A stretch of DNA of 64,000 bases from Caballeronia terrestris (GTDB taxonomy: Bacteria > Pseudomonadota > Gammaproteobacteria > Burkholderiales > Burkholderiaceae). Positions 17,654 to 27,082 of the stretch are shown in pieces. Below the pieces are notes generated by a model. It made no database searches, was not told where the DNA came from, and saw nothing but the letters and a program-made list of their open reading frames with translations. The translations under genes were made by a program, and so were the position numbers. The stretch's first letter is position 1; the number at the start of each line of letters is the position of its first letter. The stretch is from NCBI RefSeq assembly GCF_001544515.1, contig NZ_FCOL02000001.1, positions 124,001 through 188,000 of the forward strand, given 5' to 3'.

Positions 17654-18208
17654 TCAAGACTCCGAGCGTTCCTCTTCATGCCGCTCGGTACGCGCGACGC
17701 GCCGGTTCGTCGTGCGATCGTCGAGCCACTTGACTACTTGCGGCCCGTAACCACGCGGCGCTTTCGCCACGACGCGCGCAGCGAGATCAGCCAGGCAATC
17801 GCCGGCTAAAGCCTCCCGCATGCGCTTCTCCGCGTTGCGCATGACGGCGTGGACCGCGCACACGCCGCTCGTCGCCCACGGCGGCGGGTCCGCGTCGAAC
17901 ACCGCGCAGCGCGAGCGAATCTCCCGGCATTCGAAGATCGGCTTGTCGCCGTCGATCGCATCGACGACATCGAGCACGCTGATCTGCTCCGGCGGCCGCG
18001 CGAGCGCGAAGCCGCCCTTCGCGCCTTCGGTGGCAACGACGAGCCCCGCCTTGTGCAGCTTCGTGAAAAGCTTCGCGACGTAATCGACCGGCACGCCCTG
18101 CAGGTCCGAAAGATCGCGCACGCTCGCATCGCGCACGCCGTGCGGCTGTTCCGTCAAATAGAGCATGCAGTGCAACGCGTACTCCACGCCCGTGCTGATG
18201 TGCGACAT
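17654..18208 (-). CDS. Rrf2 family transcriptional regulator
   Basis: 184 residues with an N-terminal winged helix (MSHISTGVEYALHCMLYLTEQ, then the SVRDLSDLQGVPVDYVAKLFTKLHKAGLV recognition region) typical of Rrf2/IscR/NsrR proteins. Three cysteines (FECREIRSRCAVF...GVCAVH) sit where Rrf2 members bind a 2Fe-2S or 4Fe-4S cluster, so redox or nitric oxide sensing is possible. The tail is unusually long and Arg/Glu-rich. The start at 18208 fits the family better than the upstream ATG at 18241. Confidence 0.85.
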   Translation of the reverse strand: MSHISTGVEYALHCMLYLTEQPHGVRDASVRDLSDLQGVPVDYVAKLFTKLHKAGLVVATEGAKGGFALARPPEQISVLDVVDAIDGDKPIFECREIRSRCAVFDADPPPWATSGVCAVHAVMRNAEKRMREALAGDCLADLAARVVAKAPRGYGPQVVKWLDDRTTNRRVARTERHEEERSES

Positions 18209-18359
18209 GTCCACTCCGTATGAATCGATCGCAACGAACAAGCAGATCGCCCGAGCCGACGATCCATATATTTCAAGCCGAACGTTTACTTACAAACGCA
18301 TACGGCTTGTCATTTCCCGATTCGCTAAATTGGGTTCACGGATTCACACGGAGAAACCG

Positions 18360-18479
18360 ATGAAAAAAATAGCGATCCTCGCAGCCCTGGCTGCCTTGCT
18401 GGGCACGGCGCTCGGCGGCTGCATCATCGTCCCGGGAGATGGGGGATACCACCATCACCGCGACTACTACCGGTACTGA
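18360..18479 (+). CDS. Very small lipoprotein, 39 aa
   Basis: Signal peptide MKKIAILAALAALLGTALGGC with a lipobox (LGGC), followed by only 18 mature residues ending YHHHRDYYRY. GGAGA lies 7-8 bases before the ATG. The mature tail is a His/Tyr-rich stub that could bind metal. The next small exported gene starts 53 bases later and the two probably share a transcript ending at the hairpin 18785-18813. No family assignment. Confidence 0.7.
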   Translation: MKKIAILAALAALLGTALGGCIIVPGDGGYHHHRDYYRY

Positions 18480-18532
18480 ACCACTGCACGCGCTATTACT
18501 CGCACCACTACCGCTACCGGAGAAACACGATC

Positions 18533-18766
18533 ATGAACAAGACCAGGAAGACACTGCTGCTCGTATCGCTCGCTGCCTCTCTCGGCATGGGCCTGATGAA
18601 TGTCGCATCGGCTGACGATCATCGTCCGCAATACGTTCACACCGTAGAACGGGGCTGGCACGGCGACCGCTATTACGACGGCCATCGCTACTGGGCGCGC
18701 AGCGATTGGGAACGCCGTCATCCGGTGAAGTACCATCACGCGCCGCCGGTGCACCACTACTACTGA
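18533..18766 (+). CDS. Small exported His/Tyr/Arg-rich protein, 77 aa
   Basis: Signal peptide MNKTRKTLLLVSLAASLGMG... cleaved near ASA-DDH. The mature ~50 residues are dense in His, Tyr, Trp and Arg (WHGDRYYDGHRYWARSDW; HHAPPVHHYY). This is similar in style to small RcnB-like or YXWGXW-type periplasmic proteins but has no confident family. Follows the 39-aa lipoprotein; a strong terminator lies 19 bases after the stop. Confidence 0.75.
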   Translation: MNKTRKTLLLVSLAASLGMGLMNVASADDHRPQYVHTVERGWHGDRYYDGHRYWARSDWERRHPVKYHHAPPVHHYY

Positions 18767-18784
18767 TACTCATCCGATGCATCG

Positions 18785-18813
18785 AAAAGCCGGGACACGT
18801 CCCGGCTTTTTTT
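18785..18813 (+). terminator. Rho-independent terminator, probably bidirectional
   Basis: AAAAGCCGGGAC and GTCCCGGCTTTT pair around a tiny loop, followed by a TTTTTTT run; A-run on the other side. It separates the small exported genes (plus) from the anti-sigma gene (minus). Confidence 0.9.
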
Positions 18814-18829
18814 GTCGGCCGAAGCGCCA

Positions 18830-19624
18830 CTACCAGCTCTTCGGATCGCCGCCGAGTTCCTTGCAGGTGTCGTAGGCGATCGCCTGCAATTTCTCTTCTC
18901 CGATCTGCCCGGACAGCGCATAGCCCGCGCCATTCCCCGCCCAGTAATACGTGGTGCGCGGCCCGTCGCGCAGCACGCGAATCTTGCCTTGCGCGCGCGT
19001 GACCGTCGTCGTGTAAAGCGTGAGGCGCTCGCCCGCCGCGTTTTGATACATGAACTGCGCAGCCGGTCCTTCCTCGCCGGGCAAGAGCCTGCCGCCGACG
19101 AGCTGGAATCCGTACTCCGCGAGCGACGGAATCGTCAACGTGCGGTTCAGCCGTTTCGACAGCCAGTTGACGAGATGATCCTGCTGCGCCGCCGCCACTT
19201 CCACCGCATGTCGCTGCTCGGGCGCATAGACCGCGTACGCGATGTCGGCGCGCTCGGCGAACGGAGGCCGGTTGTTGCCGAGCGCGGGCACGAGCATGTG
19301 TAACAAATAGCCGCAAGCCACACCGACGACGAGAAAGCACGCCGCCATCAGATACCGTTCGCGGGCACGCGGACGCATCACCACGACCTGCGGTTCGGCC
19401 TCCGCTGCGAAGAGCGCGCGCAACGCGTTGTCCTGCGCGTGGTACGCGGCGACGGTCGCGGCACTCGCGGGATCGCGCGCGATGCGATCGGCGGTGGCCG
19501 CGCGCTCCGCTTCGTCAAGTTCGTCGTCGACATACGCCGAAAGCGACTGCACATCCGGCGGGTCGCGTGGATCACGGGGATCGCGCGGGTCGTGCGCTTG
19601 ATCGGGACGGTCGGGATTCGTCAT
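18830..19624 (-). CDS. Membrane-anchored anti-sigma factor
   Basis: 264 residues. The cytosolic N-terminus resembles zinc-free anti-sigma domains (SLSAYVDDELDEAERAATADRIARDP). A single membrane segment (YLMAACFLVVGVACGYLL) comes near residue 95, followed by a periplasmic domain of ~150 residues. The first 25 residues carry a DPRDPRDPRDPP microrepeat. The start at 19624 overlaps the sigma factor stop by 4 bases (ATGA), the usual arrangement for an ECF sigma and its inhibitor. Confidence 0.85.
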   Translation of the reverse strand: MTNPDRPDQAHDPRDPRDPRDPPDVQSLSAYVDDELDEAERAATADRIARDPASAATVAAYHAQDNALRALFAAEAEPQVVVMRPRARERYLMAACFLVVGVACGYLLHMLVPALGNNRPPFAERADIAYAVYAPEQRHAVEVAAAQQDHLVNWLSKRLNRTLTIPSLAEYGFQLVGGRLLPGEEGPAAQFMYQNAAGERLTLYTTTVTRAQGKIRVLRDGPRTTYYWAGNGAGYALSGQIGEEKLQAIAYDTCKELGGDPKSW

Positions 19625-20145
19625 GTGCGGTTCACCACTTTCAGCGACGACGCCGACGCCTTGCGTCCCGGCTCTTCACCGAGCAGGACGCGCATGTGTT
19701 CGCGCGCTCGCGAGAGGCGCGACATCACGGTCCCGGCCGGCACGTTCAGCACCACGGATGCCTCCTGATAACTCATTTCCTCGACGCATACGAGCAGCAT
19801 CACTTCGCGCTGCTCGACGGGCAGACAATAAAGCGCCCGCTGGACGTCGCGCAGCACGAGTCCGTCGACTTCGCCGACCGGCGCCGCCATTTGCCGCCAC
19901 GGCGCGGTTTCGTCGTCGACAGCGATGTCGCGGCGGCCGCGCAATTGATCGATATAAAGATTGCGCATGATCGTGAACAGCCACGCGCGCAGGTTGCTGC
20001 CGGCCTGATAGGCCTTCGAACGGCCGAGCGCGCGCTCGGTCGCGTCCTGGACGAGGTCGTCGGCCCAGGCACGGTCGCCCGTCAGTGCGCGCGCATAGCG
20101 GCGCAACTGCGGCAGGTGCGTGAGCAGTTCGGTCTCGAAGGTCAA
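19621..20145 (-). CDS. ECF-type RNA polymerase sigma factor
   Basis: 174 residues with region 2 (LPQLRRYARALTGDRAWADDLVQDATERAL, LRAWLFTIMRNLYIDQLR) and region 4 (LPVEQREVMLLVCVEEMSYQEASVVLNVPAGTVMSRLSRAREHM). It directs transcription of a small regulon, probably including its own operon, when the membrane anti-sigma releases it. Its C-terminus, KVVNRT, overlaps the anti-sigma start. The upstream COG4315 gene is on the same strand, 107 bases away. Confidence 0.93.
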   Translation of the reverse strand: MTFETELLTHLPQLRRYARALTGDRAWADDLVQDATERALGRSKAYQAGSNLRAWLFTIMRNLYIDQLRGRRDIAVDDETAPWRQMAAPVGEVDGLVLRDVQRALYCLPVEQREVMLLVCVEEMSYQEASVVLNVPAGTVMSRLSRAREHMRVLLGEEPGRKASASSLKVVNRT

Positions 20146-20252
20146 GGCGCGTCGCCGATTGAAGCGTGGTTTATCAAGTGGTTGATCGGGACCTGCCGCC
20201 GATGGCGCCGCGCGCGGACGCTCGATGGCGGCAGGATGTCCGACTCACCGCC

Positions 20253-20618
20253 TCAGGGCTTCAGGACGTGCCAGACGTCGCGGAAGTTGTCGCCGTTCTT
20301 GTCGCCCGGCTTGGTGTCCTTGGCGAAGCGGTAGACGCGCTTGCCGTCGTAGGCCCACTGCTTGCCGCCTTCGGCCGAAACCGTGGTCCATGCGCCGGAG
20401 GGCTGGTCGGCGTCGGTCGCCGTTGCGGCGGGCCACGCCTGCACGCAGCCGCCCGTGCAGGCGCTCGGGCTGCCCTTCGTGTCCTTGTCGAACGTGTAGA
20501 GCGTCATGCCGTTCTCGTCGACGGCCATGCCGTTTGCGACCTTCGGCGGCGCGGCCAGCACGCTCACCGACGCGCACAGCAAGCCAGCGGCTGCGGCCAT
20601 CAGGAATTGCTTCTTCAT
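20253..20618 (-). CDS. Exported COG4315-type protein with YxFxKDT repeats
   Basis: 121 residues with signal peptide MKKQFLMAAAAGLLCASVSVLA. The mature chain has the family's paired motifs LYTFDKDTKGSPSACTGGC and VYRFAKDTKPGDKNGD, each Y-x-F-x-x-D. One disulfide-capable Cys pair lies in CTGGC. The family often sits beside an ECF sigma/anti-sigma pair, as here; its biochemical role is unknown. Good SD (GGAGG) before the ATG. Confidence 0.85.
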   Translation of the reverse strand: MKKQFLMAAAAGLLCASVSVLAAPPKVANGMAVDENGMTLYTFDKDTKGSPSACTGGCVQAWPAATATDADQPSGAWTTVSAEGGKQWAYDGKRVYRFAKDTKPGDKNGDNFRDVWHVLKP

Positions 20619-20750
20619 TTCATCTCCTCCTGTGAAGTACCCGTAGAACGATTGGCGGCGCCAAACTATTCCGCGGGTGACGAAAAAAAAGATGCTTCGC
20701 TGAATTGGGTCGCAGTTCGTGCTTTCAGTTGTTTGACATCGAAGCGCGAA

Positions 20751-21728
20751 TCACGCGCCCGCTTCTTCGCGCCAGCGCCTCGTGTCGCGCAACGGCGGCG
20801 CGCCGAACAGGCGGCTGTACTCGCGGCTGAACTGCGACGCGCTCTCATACCCTACGCGATGCGCGGCGGTCGCGGCATCGGCGATATCGAGCAGCATCAG
20901 CCGGCGCGCTTCCTGCAGGCGCAACTGCTTCTGGTACTGCAACGGGCTCATCGCGGTGACGGCCTTGAAGTGATGATGCAGCGACGACACGCTCATGTGC
21001 ACGTCGCGCGCGATGGCTTCGACGCGCAACGGCTGGTCGAAGTTCTGCCGAAGCAGCAGGATCGCCTTGGCGATGCGCTGCGTCTGGCTGTCGGTGAGCG
21101 CGATCTGGCGCAGCCGCGCGCCCGGCCCGTTCATGAGCAGCCGATACAGAATCTCGCGCTTGACCAGCGGCGCGAGGATCGGAATGTCCTCGGGCGTATC
21201 GATCAGACGAAGCAGGCGCAGCACGGCGTCGAGCATCGGCGCGCCGAGACGGTTCACGTAGAGCCCGCGCGCGGCGTCCGAATGCGTGGCGGGCGGCAGC
21301 TTTTCGTCGCGGATCAGCTCGGTGATCGCCTCCACGTCGAGATCGAGTCGCAGCCCGAGATACGGCTCGGTTTCGCTCGCGACCGTCACCTGCCCCATCA
21401 CCGGCAAATCCACCGACGAAACGAGGTAATGCAGCGGATCGTAGACGTAGACATCGTCGCCGACCATCACGCGTTTCGAGCCCTGGGCGATCAGCGCGAG
21501 CGCGGGCGTCTGGATGCCGTGCTTCGGCCCGCCGGGATTCATCACGCGATGCAGGTAGAAACCGGGCACGGGCGTTTCGATGGTGCCCTCGCAGCCGATG
21601 GTGAAGCGGTCGAGGAGCGCGACGAGGTCGAGCCGCGCACCATCGAGCGAAGGATCGGGCGTGCGCGGCGGCTCGTTCGGGACATGCGAGAAGTCGTTGG
21701 CGGAGTCCGCCGTCTCGTTCAGGGCCAT
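20751..21728 (-). CDS. AraC family transcriptional regulator
   Basis: 325 residues. The N-terminal cupin-like AraC_N domain (PALALIAQGSKRVMVGDD, LVSSVDLPVMGQV) is followed by a C-terminal double HTH (VEAIARDVHMSVSSLHHHFKAVT and AAHRVGYESASQFSREYSRLFG). Divergently placed to the aldo/keto reductase with a 232-base shared gap, so it probably controls that gene. AraC_N regulators beside reductases are common in proteobacteria. Confidence 0.9.
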   Translation of the reverse strand: MALNETADSANDFSHVPNEPPRTPDPSLDGARLDLVALLDRFTIGCEGTIETPVPGFYLHRVMNPGGPKHGIQTPALALIAQGSKRVMVGDDVYVYDPLHYLVSSVDLPVMGQVTVASETEPYLGLRLDLDVEAITELIRDEKLPPATHSDAARGLYVNRLGAPMLDAVLRLLRLIDTPEDIPILAPLVKREILYRLLMNGPGARLRQIALTDSQTQRIAKAILLLRQNFDQPLRVEAIARDVHMSVSSLHHHFKAVTAMSPLQYQKQLRLQEARRLMLLDIADAATAAHRVGYESASQFSREYSRLFGAPPLRDTRRWREEAGA

Positions 21729-21960
21729 GATTTCGCTTCAGAAAGGGAGTGCACCTAGCTTACTCGCGCGCACGCGAATTCGCTCATGGCTCCCCTCGCC
21801 GTTTGCAGGAACGGGCAATGATTCGACAGGATCAGGCTATGGGTCGCGGCGCGGCCGGGAAGATACTGGACGAGCAGCAGCACGGCCTGCGCTTACTCGC
21901 ACCTTGGCGGGCGGCGTTCATAGGCCGGACTGCAACTGCCAAGCTTCGAAGGAGCAATCA

Positions 21961-23013
21961 ATGCGCTACAGAAAATTCGGCAATACCGGCCTGTTCGTCT
22001 CGGAACTCTGTCTCGGCACGATGACGTTCGGCGGCGGAGGCGGCGGCATCTGGGACAACATCGGCACGCTGCAGCAGGCGGACGCCGACCGGCTCGTCGG
22101 CCGCTCGCTGGAAGCGGGCATCAATTTCATCGATACCGCCGACGTCTACGCCGACGGCCAGTCGGAAATCATCACCGGGCAGGCGCTGAAAAACCTGAAG
22201 GTGCCGCGCGAGAACGTCGTCGTCGCAACGAAGATTCATGGCGAAACCGGCACGAAAAGCGTGAATTCGCGCGGCGGCTCGCGCTTTCACATCATCGACG
22301 GCGTGAAGGCGAGTCTCAAGCGCCTGCAACTCGATCACGTCGATCTGTACCAGATCCACGGTTTCGACCCCGCGACGCCGATCGAAGAGACGCTGCGCGC
22401 GCTCGACACCCTCGTCCAGCACGGCCACGTGCGCTATATCGGCGTGTCGAACTGGGCGGCGTGGCAGATCGCGAAGGCGCTCGGCATCTCCGAGCGGCTC
22501 GGCCTTGCGCGCTTCGAGTCGCTGCAGGCGTATTACACGATCGCCGGGCGCGACCTGGAGCGCGAACTCGTGCCCCTGTTGCAGAGCGAAAACGTCGGCT
22601 TGCTGGTATGGAGTCCGCTCGCGGGCGGGCTGCTGTCGGGCAAATACACGCGCGAAGGCGGGAAGGAAGAAGGCAGCCGCCGCACGAAGTTCGATTTTCC
22701 GCCGGTGAACGTCGAACGCGCGTACGACTGTATCGACGCGATGCGCAGCATGGCCGAGGCGAAGGACGTCTCGGTCGCGCAGATCGCGCTCGCGTGGCTC
22801 TTGCACCAGAAGCCGGTGACGAGCGTGATCATCGGGGCGAAGCGTGTCGAGCAGCTCGACGACAACATCGCCGCGACGAACGTGCGCCTGAACGAGGACG
22901 AGCTTGCCGCGCTCGATGAAGTCAGTCAGTTGCCGGCCGAATATCCGGGATGGATGCTCGCGCGCGTGGGCGAATATCGTCGCAAGCAGTTGAAGGAAGC
23001 GGTGGATTACTGA
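21961..23013 (+). CDS. Aldo/keto reductase
   Basis: 350 residues, TIM-barrel NADPH-dependent reductase. The catalytic tetrad is visible: D and Y in FIDTADVYADG, K in VATKIHGE, H in LYQIHGFD. The cofactor loop is near SVIIGAKRVEQLDDN. AAGGAG lies before the ATG at 21961; the frame is open well upstream but reads into the AraC promoter area. Its 3' end overlaps the convergent GNAT gene by 7 bases. The carbonyl substrate is unknown. Confidence 0.92.
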   Translation: MRYRKFGNTGLFVSELCLGTMTFGGGGGGIWDNIGTLQQADADRLVGRSLEAGINFIDTADVYADGQSEIITGQALKNLKVPRENVVVATKIHGETGTKSVNSRGGSRFHIIDGVKASLKRLQLDHVDLYQIHGFDPATPIEETLRALDTLVQHGHVRYIGVSNWAAWQIAKALGISERLGLARFESLQAYYTIAGRDLERELVPLLQSENVGLLVWSPLAGGLLSGKYTREGGKEEGSRRTKFDFPPVNVERAYDCIDAMRSMAEAKDVSVAQIALAWLLHQKPVTSVIIGAKRVEQLDDNIAATNVRLNEDELAALDEVSQLPAEYPGWMLARVGEYRRKQLKEAVDY

Positions 23014-23498
23014 AGCGGCTTCGTCATCAAAAGCGAGTCGTGATAGACGCCGTCGATCTTGAGCGCGCGCGGCTCGCGGGCGAACTGCTCGAAGCCCGCC
23101 GCGCGATAGAGGCGGATCGCTGCCTCGTTGTCCGGGGCGACCACGAGATGCACTTCCTCGACGACGCCGCGCGCGTGGTCCAGCACCCGCTCGACGAGCG
23201 CGGCGGCGAGCCCCGTGCCGCGCGCGGCCGGCCGCACGTACATGCCCCAGAGCATGCCTTTGTGTTTCAGTTTCGCGCCGGAGGGAACGAGAAGGCCCGC
23301 GACGCCGCCGAGCGTGCCGTCGGCAAGCCAGCCGCCGAACACCGCGTGATCGGCGATGCGCGCTTCGAACCACGCGAGGGGCTCGGTCTTTTCGTCGTCG
23401 TAAGAAGCGCCGAAGCCGTCGGGATGAAGACGCAGTCCTTCGAGACGAATGTCGCGATATGCAGCAGCGTCGGAAATTGCGAGGCGGCGCACGTTCAT
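23007..23498 (-). CDS. GNAT family N-acetyltransferase
   Basis: 163 residues with a complete GNAT fold: [22 protein letters not shown], the acetyl-CoA loop [22 protein letters not shown], and motif [22 protein letters not shown]. Overlaps the yaiI-like gene by 4 bases (ATGA), so it is translated from the same mRNA. Substrate not predictable. Confidence 0.88.
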   Translation of the reverse strand: MNVRRLAISDAAAYRDIRLEGLRLHPDGFGASYDDEKTEPLAWFEARIADHAVFGGWLADGTLGGVAGLLVPSGAKLKHKGMLWGMYVRPAARGTGLAAALVERVLDHARGVVEEVHLVVAPDNEAAIRLYRAAGFEQFAREPRALKIDGVYHDSLLMTKPLQ

Positions 23499-23956
23499 TT
23501 CGTCCTCGACGCGCGGTACTTGGCCAGAAACCGGTCCAGCTGCGCGGCGAAGTTCTTGCCATCGCGAGGGCTATACGGCGACGGCCCGCCCGTATCGACG
23601 CCCGTGCTGCGCAGCTGATCCATCATCGAGCGCATAGTCAGCCGTTCCTCGATGTTTTCCGCGCTGAACCACTCGCCACGCGGATCGAGCGCGAGCGCGC
23701 CTTTTGCCAGCACGCCCGCAGCGAGCGGAATGTCTGCCGTGATGATCAGATCGCCCGCCACGGCCAGTTCGACAATGCGCGCGTCGGCGACGTCGAAGCC
23801 CGCCGGCACCTGCACCGACCTGATGAACGGCGACGGCGGCGTGCGCAGATACTGGTTCGCGACGAGCGTCACGCAGACTTCGACGCGCGGCCCCGCCCGG
23901 AACAGGATGTCCTTGACTATGGCGGGGCAGGCGTCGGCATCGACGAGGATTTGCAT
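23495..23956 (-). CDS. YaiI/YqxD family protein (UPF0178)
   Basis: 153 residues. The family hallmarks are all present: [18 protein letters not shown] at the start, [33 protein letters not shown] in the centre, and [22 protein letters not shown] near the end. The acidic residues resemble a PIN-like nuclease site, but no activity is established. First of a pair with the GNAT gene. Confidence 0.92.
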   Translation of the reverse strand: MQILVDADACPAIVKDILFRAGPRVEVCVTLVANQYLRTPPSPFIRSVQVPAGFDVADARIVELAVAGDLIITADIPLAAGVLAKGALALDPRGEWFSAENIEERLTMRSMMDQLRSTGVDTGGPSPYSPRDGKNFAAQLDRFLAKYRASRTK

Positions 23957-23997
23957 GGTGAGCGGTATCGGGAAATCGAGCCGCTCATCATATCCCG

Positions 23998-24864
23998 CTA
24001 GATGATCGGCTTGCCACCCGTCACCGCGATGGTCGCGCCCGATGTGTAGCTAGATTCGTCCGAGGCGAGCATCACGTAGGCGGAGGCGAGTTCCGCAGGC
24101 TGGCCGGCGCGCTTCATCGGCACTTGCGAGCCGAAGTTCTTGACCTTTTCGGGCGGCATCGTCGAGGGAATCAACGGCGTCCAGATCGGCCCCGGCGCGA
24201 CGCAGTTCGCGCGAATGCCCTTTTCCGCAAGCAATTGCGCCAGACCGCCGGTGAAATTCTGGATCGCGCCCTTGGTCGTCGCGTAAGCGATCAGGCCCGG
24301 ATTCGGCGCGTCAGCGTTCACCGAACTCGTGTTGACGATCGCGCTGCCCGGTTTCATGTGCGGCAGCGCCGCCTTGACGATGCGGAACATCGCGCCGATG
24401 TTCGTCGAAAAGGTCTTGTCCCACTCGTCGTCGCTGATGTCCTCCAGGCCGTCGTAGGTCATCTGGTAGGCCGCGTTGTTCACGATCACGTCGATGCGGC
24501 CGAACATATCGACCGTTTTCGCCACCAGTTCGCGGCAATGCGCGCGATCGGTGATGTCGCCGGGCACGAGCAGCGAACGGCAGCCCGCTTCCTCGACCCA
24601 GCGCGCGGTTTCCTGTGCGTCTTCGTCCTCGTCGAGATAGGAAATCGCGACGTCCGCGCCCTCGCGCGCATACGCGATCGCGACCGCCCGGCCGATGCCG
24701 CTGTCGCCGCCGGTGATCAGCGCGACCTTGCCGGCGAGGCGCCCGCTGCCCTTGTAGCTTTTCTCGCCGTGGTCCGGCTGCGGATCGAGCGGCGCGGTCA
24801 GGCCGGGCTGGCGGTCCTGCTGCTGATCGGGGAACGGCGGCTTCGGATAGGAAATTTGCGTCAT
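23998..24864 (-). CDS. SDR family oxidoreductase (YghA/GSP39-like)
   Basis: 288 residues. After a ~40-residue Pro/Gln-rich extension, the NAD(P)-binding motif GGDSGIGRA appears, then NNAAYQ, and the catalytic Ser/Tyr/Lys in NTSSVN and YATTKGA. The extension and the tail [15 protein letters not shown] match the general-stress/YghA subgroup of short-chain dehydrogenases. It stands 41 bases upstream of yaiI on the same strand and may head that transcript. Confidence 0.9.
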   Translation of the reverse strand: MTQISYPKPPFPDQQQDRQPGLTAPLDPQPDHGEKSYKGSGRLAGKVALITGGDSGIGRAVAIAYAREGADVAISYLDEDEDAQETARWVEEAGCRSLLVPGDITDRAHCRELVAKTVDMFGRIDVIVNNAAYQMTYDGLEDISDDEWDKTFSTNIGAMFRIVKAALPHMKPGSAIVNTSSVNADAPNPGLIAYATTKGAIQNFTGGLAQLLAEKGIRANCVAPGPIWTPLIPSTMPPEKVKNFGSQVPMKRAGQPAELASAYVMLASDESSYTSGATIAVTGGKPII

Positions 24865-24973
24865 GTGGGTTCTCCGCTGGCTGGATCATTCGCTTTTCCA
24901 GCAAGCGACGGACCCGTCGCGCGCGCACGGAACGCCTAGACTTCGATCAGCGGACATCGTTCGGACTCGACGC

Positions 24974-26942
<1,969 letters not shown>

Positions 26943-26993
26943 GATTTGCATCGACGCGAGGCTTTGGCCTGGCGTTGAAATCAGCCTGACCGG

Positions 26994-27036
26994 AAAGGTC
27001 CAATTCGGCTTGCGCCGATTGGACCTTTTCTTTTTT
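26994..27036 (+). terminator. Rho-independent terminator after pobA
   Basis: AAAGGTCCAATTCGGC pairs with GCCGATTGGACCTTT (one bulged T) around TTGC, followed by TCTTTTTT. Confidence 0.92.
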
Positions 27037-27082
27037 GCGGCTTTCCGCCTCGCTATCTGCTGACTGCCGGGGCCATCCGAAC

